Assembly (NCBI GenBank): GCA_028291055.1
Contig: JAQGIP010000016.1
Coordinates: 1 to 41,262, forward strand
DNA length: 41,262 nucleotides
Source of the DNA: Caulobacter sp.
GTDB taxonomy: Bacteria; Pseudomonadota; Alphaproteobacteria; Caulobacterales; Caulobacteraceae
Direction: 5' to 3'
The notes beneath the pieces are model-generated. The model was not told where the DNA came from, did not search any database, and was given only the letters and a program-made list of their open reading frames with translations. A program made the translations under genes and the position numbers. Shown piece after piece: positions 1 through 8,037 of this stretch (position 1 is its first letter; every line of letters starts with the position of its first letter).

Positions 1-506
1 GCGACCTGCGCGACATCCTGGCCGGCGTCGATGCGGTGGAAAAGGTCGCCCCCATCGACGACAAGCGCCTGGGCGTCTACGGCCACTCCTACGGCGGGTT
101 CATGACCATGTGGACGGTCACCCATTCCACCCGCTTCAAGGCCGCGGTCGCCGGCGCCGGCATCGCCAACTGGGTCAGCTACTACGGCCAGAACGGCATC
201 GACCAGTGGATGGTCCCGTTCTTCGGCTCGACCGCCTACGACGACCCGAGCGTCTACGATCGCCTCTCGCCGATCCGCACCATCAAGAATGCGAAGACGC
301 CCACCTTCATCTACGTCGGCGAGCGCGACGTGGAATGCCCGCCGGCCCAGAGCCTGGAGTTCCACCACGGCCTAGACGCCATGGGCGTGCCGAACTCCCT
401 GGTGATCTACGCCGGCGAGGGCCACGGCATCCGCGAGGCGGAGCACAAGGCCGACCTGAAGAAGCGCATCCTCGGCTGGTTCGACCACTACCTCGGCCAG
501 CCGTAG
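1..506 (+). CDS. S9 family peptidase, C-terminal catalytic part (5' truncated by window edge)
   Basis: The frame is open from base 3, so the gene begins outside the window and only about 168 C-terminal residues are seen. They form the alpha/beta-hydrolase catalytic domain of a prolyl-oligopeptidase/dipeptidyl-aminopeptidase type serine peptidase. All three triad positions are visible: the nucleophile serine in GHSYGGFM, the aspartate in GERDVECP, and the histidine in GEGHGI close to the C-terminus. The family normally carries an N-terminal beta-propeller that gates access to short peptides, and the length of this partial agrees with the catalytic half only. The GTG at 36 is an internal valine, not the start. 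The gene ends with TAG at 504-506, 13 bases from the convergent YCII gene. A second S9 peptidase lies at 20522-22567. Whether this one is exported cannot be judged. Confidence 0.9.
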   Translation, partial: DLRDILAGVDAVEKVAPIDDKRLGVYGHSYGGFMTMWTVTHSTRFKAAVAGAGIANWVSYYGQNGIDQWMVPFFGSTAYDDPSVYDRLSPIRTIKNAKTPTFIYVGERDVECPPAQSLEFHHGLDAMGVPNSLVIYAGEGHGIREAEHKADLKKRILGWFDHYLGQP

Positions 507-519
507 ACGGCGGCGGGCC

Positions 520-861
520 TCAGGTCGGCGGCGGGCCGAACTCCAGGATCTGGCGGATCTCGCAGGTCCCGTCGCCGGCGACCCTGAGGAATTTCTTGCA
601 GTATTCGATGGCCTCGTCCTTCGAGGCGGCCTCGAGGAAGGCGTAGCCGCCGGCCCGCACCGTCTCTTCGCTGACCGTGAACGCGCCGCCCGACAGACGC
701 AGCCGCGCGCACTGGTCCCGCGGCGTCAGCGGGCCGGTGTCGATCAGGCTGCCGTCGGCCATGCTTTCCTCGATCAGCTTGCCCATGGCCGCCATGTGTT
801 CCGGCGAGGGCGCTCCGCCCTCTTCGCCAGCCTCGGGCCGATAGATCGTCAGATAGCGCAT
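520..861 (-). CDS. YCII-related (DGPF-type) domain protein
   Basis: A 113-residue protein beginning MRYLTIYRPEAG, matching the small ferredoxin-like YCII/DGPF family. These proteins are often found beside ECF sigma factors or in catabolic clusters; their biochemical role is poorly known. The start with MRYL is standard for this family, so the ATG at 859-861 is preferred over longer in-frame extensions. A Shine-Dalgarno AAGGGAG sits 8 bases upstream and overlaps a small hairpin at 873-890 (listed separately). The gene is transcribed in the same direction as the cupin upstream (62 bases away), so the two may be co-transcribed. I infer no specific substrate. Confidence 0.85.
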   Translation of the reverse strand: MRYLTIYRPEAGEEGGAPSPEHMAAMGKLIEESMADGSLIDTGPLTPRDQCARLRLSGGAFTVSEETVRAGGYAFLEAASKDEAIEYCKKFLRVAGDGTCEIRQILEFGPPPT

Positions 862-872
862 CGCGTCGTCTC

Positions 873-890
873 CCTTGGGTTTCCCCAAGG
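873..890 (-). promoter_or_regulatory. Hairpin overlapping the ribosome-binding site of the YCII gene
   Basis: Read on the minus strand, CCTTGGG (884-890) pairs with CCCAAGG (873-879) around a GAAA tetraloop, giving a 7-bp stem. The 3' arm runs directly into the Shine-Dalgarno AAGGGAG, so the folded form would hide part of the ribosome-binding site. This could be translational control or chance; no T-tract follows, so it is not a normal terminator. Confidence 0.45.
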
Positions 891-923
891 ACGAACGGCC
901 GGCCGCCGCGCCGACAGCCGGCT

Positions 924-1397
924 TCAACTTTTGTGGATCGGGTCGATCCAGGCGACGCCCTCGGGCTTCTCCGCCGGCTCGATCTCCAGGTTCACCACCA
1001 CGCTGTCGCTGTCGCTGCGCACCAGCACGCAGGACAGCGTCTCGTCCGATGAGGCGTTGATCTCCTGGTGCGGCACGTAGGGCGGCACATAGATGAAGTC
1101 GCCGGGCCCTGCCTCGGCAGTGAACTCCAGCGCCTCGCCCCAGCGCATGCGCGCGCGGCCCCTGATCACATAGATGACGCTCTCCAGCGGCCCATGATGG
1201 TGCGCCCCGGTCTTGGCCCCGGCGTGGATATGCACCGTCCCGGCCCACAGCTTCTGGGCGCCCACCCGCGCGAAGTTGATGGCGGCGGCGCGGTTCATGC
1301 CCGGCGTCTGCGGCGTGTTGTCGTCCAGCTGGTCGCCGGGCACCACCCGCACGCCGCTGTGCTTCCAGCCGTCTTCGGGAGGGGCGTCGTGGGCCAT
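924..1397 (-). CDS. Cupin domain-containing protein
   Basis: A 157-residue single-domain cupin. Cupin motif 1 appears as HIHAGAKTGAHHHGPLESVI (about residues 56-75), with the two histidines and glutamate that usually bind the metal. Motif 2 appears as GPGDFIYVPPYVPHQEIN, with the final metal-ligand histidine. The family covers dioxygenases, isomerases and sugar-binding proteins, and nothing here selects one. There is no signal peptide, so it is probably cytoplasmic. The ATG at 1395-1397 has a perfect AGGAGG six bases upstream, which settles the start. The gene lies between the hypothetical membrane protein (10 bases upstream) and the YCII protein, all on the minus strand, suggesting one transcript. 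Confidence 0.9.
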   Translation of the reverse strand: MAHDAPPEDGWKHSGVRVVPGDQLDDNTPQTPGMNRAAAINFARVGAQKLWAGTVHIHAGAKTGAHHHGPLESVIYVIRGRARMRWGEALEFTAEAGPGDFIYVPPYVPHQEINASSDETLSCVLVRSDSDSVVVNLEIEPAEKPEGVAWIDPIHKS

Positions 1398-1407
1398 CGG
1401 TGTCCTC

Positions 1408-2055
1408 CTAAGGCGCGGGATTGGCGAAGGGCCCGGTGGCCGCAGTCGTCGTCATCCGCCCGCCGGGGCGCCTGTTGCTGCGGGTAACGCGGGCGTGGCC
1501 GTCCAGTTCGCCGATCATCGCCTGGCCCCCGGCGGCGGTTTCGACCACGAAGTCGAAGGCGATGTCGCGCGCGGCGCGCAGCTGGGTCAGCCGCGTCTCC
1601 ATCGTGCGCAGCGCCACCGTCCCGGCCTTCAACTCCCTGGCGCGCAGTTCCTGGACGCCGATCTCGTCATGGATGTCGACCAGGCTGTCGAGCGGCATGG
1701 CCAGGGTCAGCATCAGGGTGTGCAGCCGCACCCGCAGCTCCGGGTCGTGCAGGTCGTACAAGAGTTCGCGGTTGCGGTCATAGAGGTCGATCTCGCGCCG
1801 CGCCGCGCGCATCATCCGCATGGTGATGGGCCCATAGGGATCGCCCACCCCGCGCGCATTGTTGGCCCGGGTGATGAGCTGGCCCAGGGCGCCGACGATA
1901 TCGCCGAACAGCAGCGCCGCGCCCCGCTTGCGTTCCCGCCGCCGCAGCCAGGCCTCGAACTGGGTGGCCAGGAAGCCGCCCAGGGTGGCCAGGAAGGCGC
2001 CCAGCACCACCGCCCACATGGTGTCGGCCCCGCCGCCCGTCTCCAATGGCTTCAT
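1408..2055 (-). CDS. Hypothetical protein with one N-terminal membrane segment
   Basis: A 215-residue protein I do not recognise. Residues about 10-30 (TMWAVVLGAFLATLGGFLAT) form one hydrophobic segment followed by the basic stretch RRRERKRG, so the N-terminus is probably outside and the rest cytoplasmic. The remaining sequence is mainly helical, rich in Arg and Leu, with long amphipathic stretches that could form a coiled coil. There is no catalytic motif. The start has GGGAGG five bases upstream. It is the first gene of a likely three-gene minus-strand run (this gene, cupin, YCII) and is divergent from phoD, with 101 bases between them for both promoters. Confidence 0.75.
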   Translation of the reverse strand: MKPLETGGGADTMWAVVLGAFLATLGGFLATQFEAWLRRRERKRGAALLFGDIVGALGQLITRANNARGVGDPYGPITMRMMRAARREIDLYDRNRELLYDLHDPELRVRLHTLMLTLAMPLDSLVDIHDEIGVQELRARELKAGTVALRTMETRLTQLRAARDIAFDFVVETAAGGQAMIGELDGHARVTRSNRRPGGRMTTTAATGPFANPAP

Positions 2056-2156
2056 GCCGCCCTCCCAGAGCTTTGAACGGAGGGTAGCGGGCGGCGCCGC
2101 CCGCGCCTAGGCTCGCCGCCAGCCTGCCGTGAAGAACGATCGGGACGCCGCCGCCG

Positions 2157-4241
2157 ATGACCGCCACCACCCGCCGCCAGCTTCTCGCCGCCGCCGCCGC
2201 CATGGGGGCAACCGCCGTCTGGGCCCGTGCGCGCGCCGCGCCCTCCCGGCGGCCCTGGAGCGAGCGGCGCGACCTCCATGCCGAGGGCGTGGCCTCGGGC
2301 GACCCCCGCTTCGACAGCGTCATCCTGTGGACCCGGCGCACGCCGCTGGAGGGCGAGCCGGCCCCGAAGCTGACCGTGGAGGTGGCGCTGGACGAAGCCT
2401 TCCAACGGGTGGTTGCCACGGCGCCGGCGCGGATATCGGCCGACAGCGATTGGACCTGCCGGGTGCTGGTGGGCGGGCTGAAGCCCGCCACGGTCTACTG
2501 GTACCGCTTCACCGACGGCCAGGGCCTCGGCAGCCGCATCGGGCGCACCATCACCGCCCCCGCCCTGAACGACCCGCGCCCCGCCACCTTCGCCTTCGTC
2601 TCCTGCCAGAATGCCAACCAGGGCGCCCAGAACGCCTGGCGCCGGATGATCTTCGAGGACGAAAAGGCGGCCCCCGCCGACCAGCTGGGCTTTGTCCTCC
2701 ACCTGGGCGACTTCATCTACGAACTGGTCTGGTACCCGGACGACCGGCCCAAGGGCATGTATGACCGGCGCCTTCGCGACATCGTGCGCTACGAGCACGG
2801 CGAGAAGATCACCGACTTCCATGTGCCGACCACGGTGGGCGACTACCGCGCCGTCTATCGCGCCTATCTGCACGACCCCGACATCCAGGACGCCCGCGCC
2901 CGCTGGCCCTTCGTCACCATGTGGGACAACCACGAATTCTCCTGGCGCGGCTACCAGGGCATCCAGAAGTTCGGCGACAGCGTGCGCCCGGCCCAGACCC
3001 GCAAGGTGGCCGCCAACCAGGCCTGGTTCGAATACCAGCCGGCCCGCGTGAGCCAGCCCGGGACCACCTCCCTGGACCGCTTCATCGCGCCGGCCGTCGT
3101 CGATGCGCCGATCACCGCCGTGGATGCGAACGGCATGGGCCAGGAACCCAACAACCTCGCCGCCGTGGCCAGCCTCAAGGCCTACCGCACCCTGCGCTGG
3201 GGCGCCAACATCGAGCTGATCATCACCGACCAGCACTCCTACCGCTCCGACGATCCGCTCGACGGGCCGGATAGCGACCCCTTCTCGTCCAAGGATTTCC
3301 CCTACCTGACGTCGGAAGAGATGGTGGCGGTGTTCGACGCGGGGCAGGCCTATGACGGCGGCAAGCCGCCGGCCACGATCGCCTGGGGCGGCAAGGACTT
3401 CCCCAATCCGCGCGCGGGCAAGCCGCCGGCCACCTTGCTGGGTGCGGAGCAGAAGGCCTGGTTCAAGAAAACCCTCTCCGCCTCCACGGCTGCCTGGAAG
3501 ATCTGGGGCAATTCGGAGGGCACGATGGACATGCGCACCGACATGCAGAACCTGCCCGCCGGTATCGCGCCCAGCGCGTGGCCCGGCGGCGCGGGCTACG
3601 CCAGCTTCGGCGGCGGCGACTGGGCGGGCTATCTCACCGAGCGGGCGGAACTCTACGACCTGGTCCGCGACCAGGGTATCACCGGCTTCGCCACCGTCTC
3701 CGGCGACCGCCACTCCTTCTGGGCCGGCCTCGCCGCCAAGGCTCTGCCGCCCAAGGCCTTCGAGCCGGTGGGCATCGCCTTCATCACCGGATCATTGTCG
3801 GCGCCCGGCCTCACGGAATCGGCCAAATACGGCCTCAAGACCCACCCCCTGCGCTCCCTCTATGTGCATGGCGAGGGGGCCACGCCCGGCCACGATCCGG
3901 AACCCACCGTCAATATGACGGTCCTGCACGGCGTGAGATCGAGCCTCGAATACGCCGCCACCGGCGACGTCGCCAAGGCCCGCGCCCTGTCCAATCCCGA
4001 CGTTTCGCCCCACCTGTCCTTCCTCGACATGGGCGGCCACGGCTACGCCACCGTGCGCGTCACCCCCGAGGCGATGGAAACCGAATTCGTCTGCATACCG
4101 CGGCCCCTCGAACGGGCCGAAACCCCCGACGGCGGCCCCCTCGTCTACCGCGTCCGCCACCGCGCGGCCCTATGGGCCAAGGGCGAACGGCCGAAGCTGG
4201 AACAGACCATCGTCGAGGGCGACCCGAAGCTGTCGATCTAG
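2157..4241 (+). CDS. phoD: Alkaline phosphatase D family protein, Tat-exported
   Basis: A 694-residue PhoD-type phosphatase/phosphodiesterase. The N-terminus TTRRQLLAAAAAMGATA is a twin-arginine signal, consistent with a metalloenzyme exported folded to the periplasm. The N-terminal PhoD domain shows VASGDPRFDSVILWTR (about residues 42-57). The metallophosphatase core shows HLGDFIYE (about 181-188), MWDNHEF (about 255-261) and GDRHSFW (about 515-521), the usual metal ligands for the Fe/Ca active site. Characterised PhoD enzymes hydrolyse phosphomono- and diesters such as teichoic acids or phospholipids; the substrate here is unknown. At 694 residues it is longer than Bacillus PhoD but within the range of proteobacterial homologues. 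No Pho-box was recognised upstream. The symbol denotes the family only. Confidence 0.9.
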   Translation: MTATTRRQLLAAAAAMGATAVWARARAAPSRRPWSERRDLHAEGVASGDPRFDSVILWTRRTPLEGEPAPKLTVEVALDEAFQRVVATAPARISADSDWTCRVLVGGLKPATVYWYRFTDGQGLGSRIGRTITAPALNDPRPATFAFVSCQNANQGAQNAWRRMIFEDEKAAPADQLGFVLHLGDFIYELVWYPDDRPKGMYDRRLRDIVRYEHGEKITDFHVPTTVGDYRAVYRAYLHDPDIQDARARWPFVTMWDNHEFSWRGYQGIQKFGDSVRPAQTRKVAANQAWFEYQPARVSQPGTTSLDRFIAPAVVDAPITAVDANGMGQEPNNLAAVASLKAYRTLRWGANIELIITDQHSYRSDDPLDGPDSDPFSSKDFPYLTSEEMVAVFDAGQAYDGGKPPATIAWGGKDFPNPRAGKPPATLLGAEQKAWFKKTLSASTAAWKIWGNSEGTMDMRTDMQNLPAGIAPSAWPGGAGYASFGGGDWAGYLTERAELYDLVRDQGITGFATVSGDRHSFWAGLAAKALPPKAFEPVGIAFITGSLSAPGLTESAKYGLKTHPLRSLYVHGEGATPGHDPEPTVNMTVLHGVRSSLEYAATGDVAKARALSNPDVSPHLSFLDMGGHGYATVRVTPEAMETEFVCIPRPLERAETPDGGPLVYRVRHRAALWAKGERPKLEQTIVEGDPKLSI

Positions 4242-4270
4242 CCTGCCCGCGCAGCGGAGCTAAGCAAGAA

Positions 4271-4392
4271 GCGCCTGCACACCAGGCCGCTCTCAGCTCG
4301 GCCCGTTCGTGTGGTTCGTGTTAAAATCTTCGGGCCTTCAAACCTGCCTTAAGCGCTGCGAAGGTTTGAACACGAACCACACGAACAGGCGC
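4271..4392. repeat. Nested inverted repeat (perfect 18-bp arms) between phoD and the next gene
   Basis: Bases 4305-4322 (starting GTTCGTGTGG) are the exact reverse complement of 4369-4386. Inside, TTCAAACCT (4337-4345) pairs with AGGTTTGAA (4362-4370). Outside, GCGCCTG (4271-4277) pairs with CAGGCGC (4386-4392). The element lies between convergent genes. It could act as a bidirectional transcription block, or be a REP/MITE-like dispersed palindrome. It is unrelated in sequence to the repeats at 10108-10333. Confidence 0.7.
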
Positions 4393-4478
4393 TGCGCGCC
4401 TACAAGAACAGCCAGCAGGGCGGCGGGCGTTTGTACGAACTGGTCACCGCCCGCTGCGGGCAGAGATGGTCGGAGTCT

Positions 4479-5459
4479 CTAATGCAGCGCCGTCTGCTGG
4501 GACCCGCCGCCCATCGGCGCGCCCGCCGCCTTCAGCACGCACTGGCCAGTATCGATCATCGCATGCTGGCCCAGGCAGAAGATGTCCTCGTAATGGGGCC
4601 CCGCCACGGCCAGGCATTGGTAGAGGTTGAGCTTGGCCATCTTCAGGCAGCTGGCCTGCTGCGGCTCGCTGGTGAAGGCGGCCAGGACCTGGGGATCGTC
4701 GGTGGCCTCGCCGAGCACGGCCTCGGCGGCCAGGGCCAGGGCGCGCACCACCAGCGGACTGGGGACGCCGGGGCCATAGCTGACCCGGATCGGCCGCGTC
4801 GCGGAGCTTTGCAGCGCGCGGCTGACGTCGCCGCCGTCGGCGTCGAAGGGCTGGGCGGAGATGGCCTTGATGCGCGCCAGCCGCGCGGCCGGCTCGACGA
4901 TGTTGGCCTTGGACCAGGCACTGTGCTGGACGGTGTAGGCGGCCTGCTTCACCGAGCGGCCGGCGTCTTCCAGCGGCCCGCCCCGGGCGGCCAGGGCCGC
5001 GGCGGCCATGGAGGCGGCGTGCTGGGCGCCGTCCAGCCGCATGACCAGATAGGGATCGGCGGCCAGCCGGGCGGCCAGGTCGCCGCCCCCACCCTGGCCC
5101 CCGCCCTGGCCCTGGTAGCCGCGTTCGCCGCCGGCGGCGCGCACGTCGGCGACGAAGTCCTCGTCCTGCAGGGCGGCCAACGCGGCATATGCCACCATGC
5201 CGGCCTGGAATTGATGCGGCTCATAGGAGGCGCCGACCACCAGGGCCTTGGCGACCGAGGAGCCGCTGGTGAAGCCGGCGTCGATGGCGCCCGCGCCGCG
5301 CGTATAGTGTTCGAAGGCTGCGGCGGCCGTCATCAGACCGGGGGGCAGCAGCACGTCGGGGCCGTCCGACCTGGCCCGGGCGGTGACCGTGCCGGCGCTG
5401 GCGCCCAGCGAACAGACCACGGCGAAGGCGGCGCTCAGCGCCACGAGCTTGGATTTCAT
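4479..5459 (-). CDS. Hypothetical exported protein with four C-terminal cysteines
   Basis: A 326-residue protein without a family I can name. Residues 1-22 (MKSKLVALSAAFAVVCSLGA) form a Sec signal peptide, so the protein is periplasmic or secreted. The middle carries a glycine/glutamine-rich stretch (GYQGQGGGQGGGGD, about residues 114-127), probably a flexible linker. The C-terminal third holds four cysteines, in SCLKMAKLNLYQCLAV, DIFCLGQH and TGQCV, spaced as two likely disulfides and reminiscent of small all-helical secreted folds. There is no catalytic signature. GGGGAG lies 8 bases upstream of the start. The gene is convergent with phoD, and the 212 bases upstream hold no other recognisable gene. 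Confidence 0.8.
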   Translation of the reverse strand: MKSKLVALSAAFAVVCSLGASAGTVTARARSDGPDVLLPPGLMTAAAAFEHYTRGAGAIDAGFTSGSSVAKALVVGASYEPHQFQAGMVAYAALAALQDEDFVADVRAAGGERGYQGQGGGQGGGGDLAARLAADPYLVMRLDGAQHAASMAAAALAARGGPLEDAGRSVKQAAYTVQHSAWSKANIVEPAARLARIKAISAQPFDADGGDVSRALQSSATRPIRVSYGPGVPSPLVVRALALAAEAVLGEATDDPQVLAAFTSEPQQASCLKMAKLNLYQCLAVAGPHYEDIFCLGQHAMIDTGQCVLKAAGAPMGGGSQQTALH

Positions 5460-5671
5460 GATGACGACTCCCCGACGACCAGGCCATGAAGCGCCCCCGG
5501 TCTTGACGAGAAGATAATGGAAATCCCTAAGGCGCTGTTAAGCCTCAGTAGTGTCGCGGCGACGGATTGTCGCGGGACCGGTAATGGTCAAGCTCGTTAC
5601 TGAGGATCTGCTCACGATTTCTGCGTCGGCCGGTCGACATCTGTGGCGTCTCCGCCGCCGTCCCGATCGGA

Positions 5672-6169
5672 TCAGACGTGGACGCCGCTATGGCGCAGCG
5701 TCGGCGCTAGCAGCATCCAGAAGGGCAGGGCCAGACAGCCCGCCATCAGCAGGCTGAGGCTGAGCAGACCGCGATGCGCGGCCGAGAGGGGCGCGGCCGG
5801 GCTGGGAACCGGCGGGACGGCGGCGTCCGCGTCTGCCTCAGTCGCCGGCCGCGAGCGGTTCGCGACCATGGCCAGTATCCGCCCCGCCGCCGCGCCCAGC
5901 CAGATCAGCGACAGGGTGAGCGCCATCACCGCGCCGATGCTGGGCGTGTAGCCCAGCGCGGCCGCGACCCCGCCATGGCCCAGCAGCAGCAGGCCGCCGA
6001 AGGCCCGGGCCTCGGTCACGCCCTGGCGGCTGTCGGGGTGGGGCGTCAGGCCGATGGCCGCCAGCGCCTCGTCGGGCCGGGCCAGCATGTAGCCGCCCAG
6101 GCCGCCGCCGAAGCAGCAGGCGATCACGGCCAGGAACTGGGCGATGCCCGAGAGGACGGCGGGCGTCAT
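5672..6169 (-). CDS. Small integral membrane protein, DUF4345-like
   Basis: A 165-residue protein with about four hydrophobic segments: residues 5-29, 55-73, 78-99 and 135-152. The conserved-looking core TEARAFGGLLLLGHG followed by a long apolar segment resembles the DUF4345-type family of small membrane proteins of unknown function. A poorly conserved acidic, proline-rich loop (residues 105-130) separates TM3 and TM4. Its start ATG overlaps the stop codon of the upstream VOC gene by four bases (ATGA at 6166-6169), so the two are translationally coupled and share an mRNA. The function is unknown; the coupling suggests, but does not prove, a shared role. Confidence 0.75.
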   Translation of the reverse strand: MTPAVLSGIAQFLAVIACCFGGGLGGYMLARPDEALAAIGLTPHPDSRQGVTEARAFGGLLLLGHGGVAAALGYTPSIGAVMALTLSLIWLGAAAGRILAMVANRSRPATEADADAAVPPVPSPAAPLSAAHRGLLSLSLLMAGCLALPFWMLLAPTLRHSGVHV

Positions 6170-6567
6170 GCGGGCGCGTGGCAGACGGCTTCGACGTTGA
6201 TCCCGTCGGGGTCCAGCACGAAGGCGCCGTAATAATTGGGGTGATAGTGGGCGCGGATGCCGGGCGGCCCGTTGTCGCGTCCGCCGGCGGCCATGGCGGC
6301 GGCGTAGAAGGCGTCGACGGCGGCGCGGTCCGCCGCGATGAAGGCGATGTGCATGTGCCCGGTGATCGGGCCACCGCCCTTGAGGTTGGCGCCGATCCAG
6401 AAGCGGGGCCTGCCGGCGTCGCCGTAGCCCACGCCGTGATAGGTCCCGCCGCTGTCCGCCGGCGTGACCTCCATCACCATGCCGATGCCCAACGGCGCCA
6501 GCGCGGCGTCATAGAAGGCCCTGGCGGTGGCGAAGTCGCTGACGGTGATGCCGGTGTGGTCAAGCAT
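6166..6567 (-). CDS. VOC family (glyoxalase/bleomycin-resistance-like) protein
   Basis: A 133-residue two-module vicinal oxygen chelate protein. It opens with MLDHTGITVSDFATARAFYD, a typical first strand with metal-ligand histidine. It has HMHIAFIA mid-sequence and ends with GAFVLDPDGINVEAV, in which the glutamate is the usual last ligand. Members include glyoxalase I, extradiol dioxygenases and fosfomycin/bleomycin resistance proteins; the sequence does not reveal the substrate. It is cytoplasmic and overlaps the downstream membrane gene by four bases. It lies 50 bases after the cfa gene on the same strand. Confidence 0.88.
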   Translation of the reverse strand: MLDHTGITVSDFATARAFYDAALAPLGIGMVMEVTPADSGGTYHGVGYGDAGRPRFWIGANLKGGGPITGHMHIAFIAADRAAVDAFYAAAMAAGGRDNGPPGIRAHYHPNYYGAFVLDPDGINVEAVCHAPA

Positions 6568-6617
6568 GTCGGTCTCTCTGGCCTAAGCCGCCAGAGTGCG
6601 CAACGACCGTGGCCGGA

Positions 6618-7844
6618 TCAAGCCACGCGGCGGCCTGCGCGCGCCGAAACCGCCGCCTGCTCGGCCGGCCCGATATAGTCGCGGGTCAGCGGCACGGTAT
6701 CGATGCGTTTGGCCAGCTGCAGCTGGAAGACCATGTGGCCGCTGTGGCGGAAGGAGATTTCGCTGGCCGCCAGGTAGAATTCCCACATCCGGCAGAAGCG
6801 CTCGTCATAGAGGCGCGCGATCTCGGCCCGGGCGGCGGCGAAGCGCTCGCGCCAGTGGCGCAGCGTCTCGGCATAGTGCAGCCGCAGGATCTCCACGTCG
6901 GTGACGATCAGGCCGGCCCGTTCAATCGCGGGAAGGACCTCCGACAGGGCCGGGATATAGCCGCCGGGGAAGATGTATTTGGCCACCCACGGCTGGGTGG
7001 TGTTGGGCCCTTCGGAGCGGCCGATCGAGTGGATCACCGCCACCCCGTCGTCGGTCAGCAGCCGCGCGACGGTGTCGAAATACTCCTGGAAGTTCGGACG
7101 GCCCACATGTTCGAACATGCCCACCGACACGATGCGGTCGAAGGGTCCGGCCACATCGCGGTAGTCGGTCAGCGAGAACCGCGCCCGGTCCTCCAGCCCT
7201 CGTTCCGCCGCGCGGGCCTGGGCCAGGGCCAGTTGCTCCGTGGCCAGGGTTACGCCCTGCACCATGACGCCGTGGTCCTGCGCCATCGTCAGGCCCAGGC
7301 CGCCCCAGCCGCAGCCGATGTCCAGCAGGCTCTGGCCGGGGCTCAGCAGCAGCTTGGCGGCCAGGTGCCGCTTCTTGGCGGCCTGCGCCTCCTCCAGGCT
7401 CATATCCGGCCGGGCGAAATAGGCGCAGCTGTATTGCAGGTCCTCGTCCAGGAACCGGCGGTAGAGGTCGACCGACAGGTCATAGTGGTGGTGCACGTTG
7501 CGGCGCGCCGCGGCGCGGCCGTTCATGTCCTGACGCAGGTCCCACCACATGCGGGCCAGCCGCCCGGCCCGCTTCGAGCGTGGACGGTTCTTGAAATTTT
7601 GGCCGAGCAGGTCGAGCAGACCGTAGATGTCGCCCTGTTCCAGCACGACGTCGCCGTCCATGTAGGCTTCGCCGAACGCCAGCGACGGCCGGGCCGCGAT
7701 ACGGGCCACAGTGGTCATCTTGGCGATGGCCGCGACAATGGGCGGCCCCTGGCCATCGCCCAGCCGCAATGTGGCGCCATTGGGCAGCCTCACGGTCAGG
7801 TCCCCCTGCCGGATCGTCTGACGAAGATAGGCTTCAAACTGCAT
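6618..7844 (-). CDS. cfa: Cyclopropane-fatty-acyl-phospholipid synthase family methyltransferase
   Basis: A 408-residue SAM-dependent enzyme that adds a methylene bridge across double bonds of unsaturated phospholipid acyl chains at the inner membrane. The SAM-binding motif LLDIGCGWGGLG is at about residues 193-204. Family signatures include HHHYDLSVDLYRRFLDED, YSCAYF and, near the C-terminus, WEFYLAASEISFRHSGHMVF. The length matches the Cfa family (about 380-420). The ATG has GGAGGGG six bases upstream. It is divergent from groES, sharing the 193-base control region, and is followed by the VOC/membrane pair. In many bacteria Cfa is induced in stationary phase or under stress; nothing here shows that directly. 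Related methyltransferases of other lipids cannot be fully excluded. Confidence 0.93.
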   Translation of the reverse strand: MQFEAYLRQTIRQGDLTVRLPNGATLRLGDGQGPPIVAAIAKMTTVARIAARPSLAFGEAYMDGDVVLEQGDIYGLLDLLGQNFKNRPRSKRAGRLARMWWDLRQDMNGRAAARRNVHHHYDLSVDLYRRFLDEDLQYSCAYFARPDMSLEEAQAAKKRHLAAKLLLSPGQSLLDIGCGWGGLGLTMAQDHGVMVQGVTLATEQLALAQARAAERGLEDRARFSLTDYRDVAGPFDRIVSVGMFEHVGRPNFQEYFDTVARLLTDDGVAVIHSIGRSEGPNTTQPWVAKYIFPGGYIPALSEVLPAIERAGLIVTDVEILRLHYAETLRHWRERFAAARAEIARLYDERFCRMWEFYLAASEISFRHSGHMVFQLQLAKRIDTVPLTRDYIGPAEQAAVSARAGRRVA

Positions 7845-7908
7845 GATATTCCCCTCCGGATTCGGGGAACGATCATAACCGGCGGCTGGTTCCAGCAGGC
7901 GACGCCCC

Positions 7909-7936
7909 TTGACTCATCCGAGGCGCCTCCTTAACT
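7909..7936 (+). promoter_or_regulatory. Putative groESL promoter
   Basis: TTGACT at 7909-7914 (preceded by CCCC) is followed after 16 bases by TTAACT at 7931-7936. The CTTGA core fits both the housekeeping and the sigma-32-type -35 boxes of alphaproteobacteria. The -10 match is only partial. The position, just upstream of the CIRCE element, is as expected for groESL. Confidence 0.5.
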
Positions 7937-7947
7937 CCCGGCCTGCG

Positions 7948-7974
7948 TTGGCACTCAGGGGTAGCGACTGCTAA
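7948..7974 (+). promoter_or_regulatory. CIRCE element (HrcA operator) upstream of groESL
   Basis: TTGGCACTC (7948-7956), nine bases, then GACTGCTAA (7966-7974) matches the CIRCE consensus TTAGCACTC-N9-GAGTGCTAA with one or two changes per arm. It lies 63 bases upstream of the groES start. This is the known binding site of the HrcA repressor, which senses free GroEL. hrcA is not in the window. Confidence 0.9.
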
Positions 7975-8037
7975 CAGCGCTCCCCCGGCGTGCCGGCCAT
8001 CCCTTCAACGACCCCGTATATACGGAGATTTACACCC

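Noticed and set aside
2052..3713. 553-codon minus-strand frame over phoD
   Set aside because: Antisense shadow of a gene with clear PhoD motifs.
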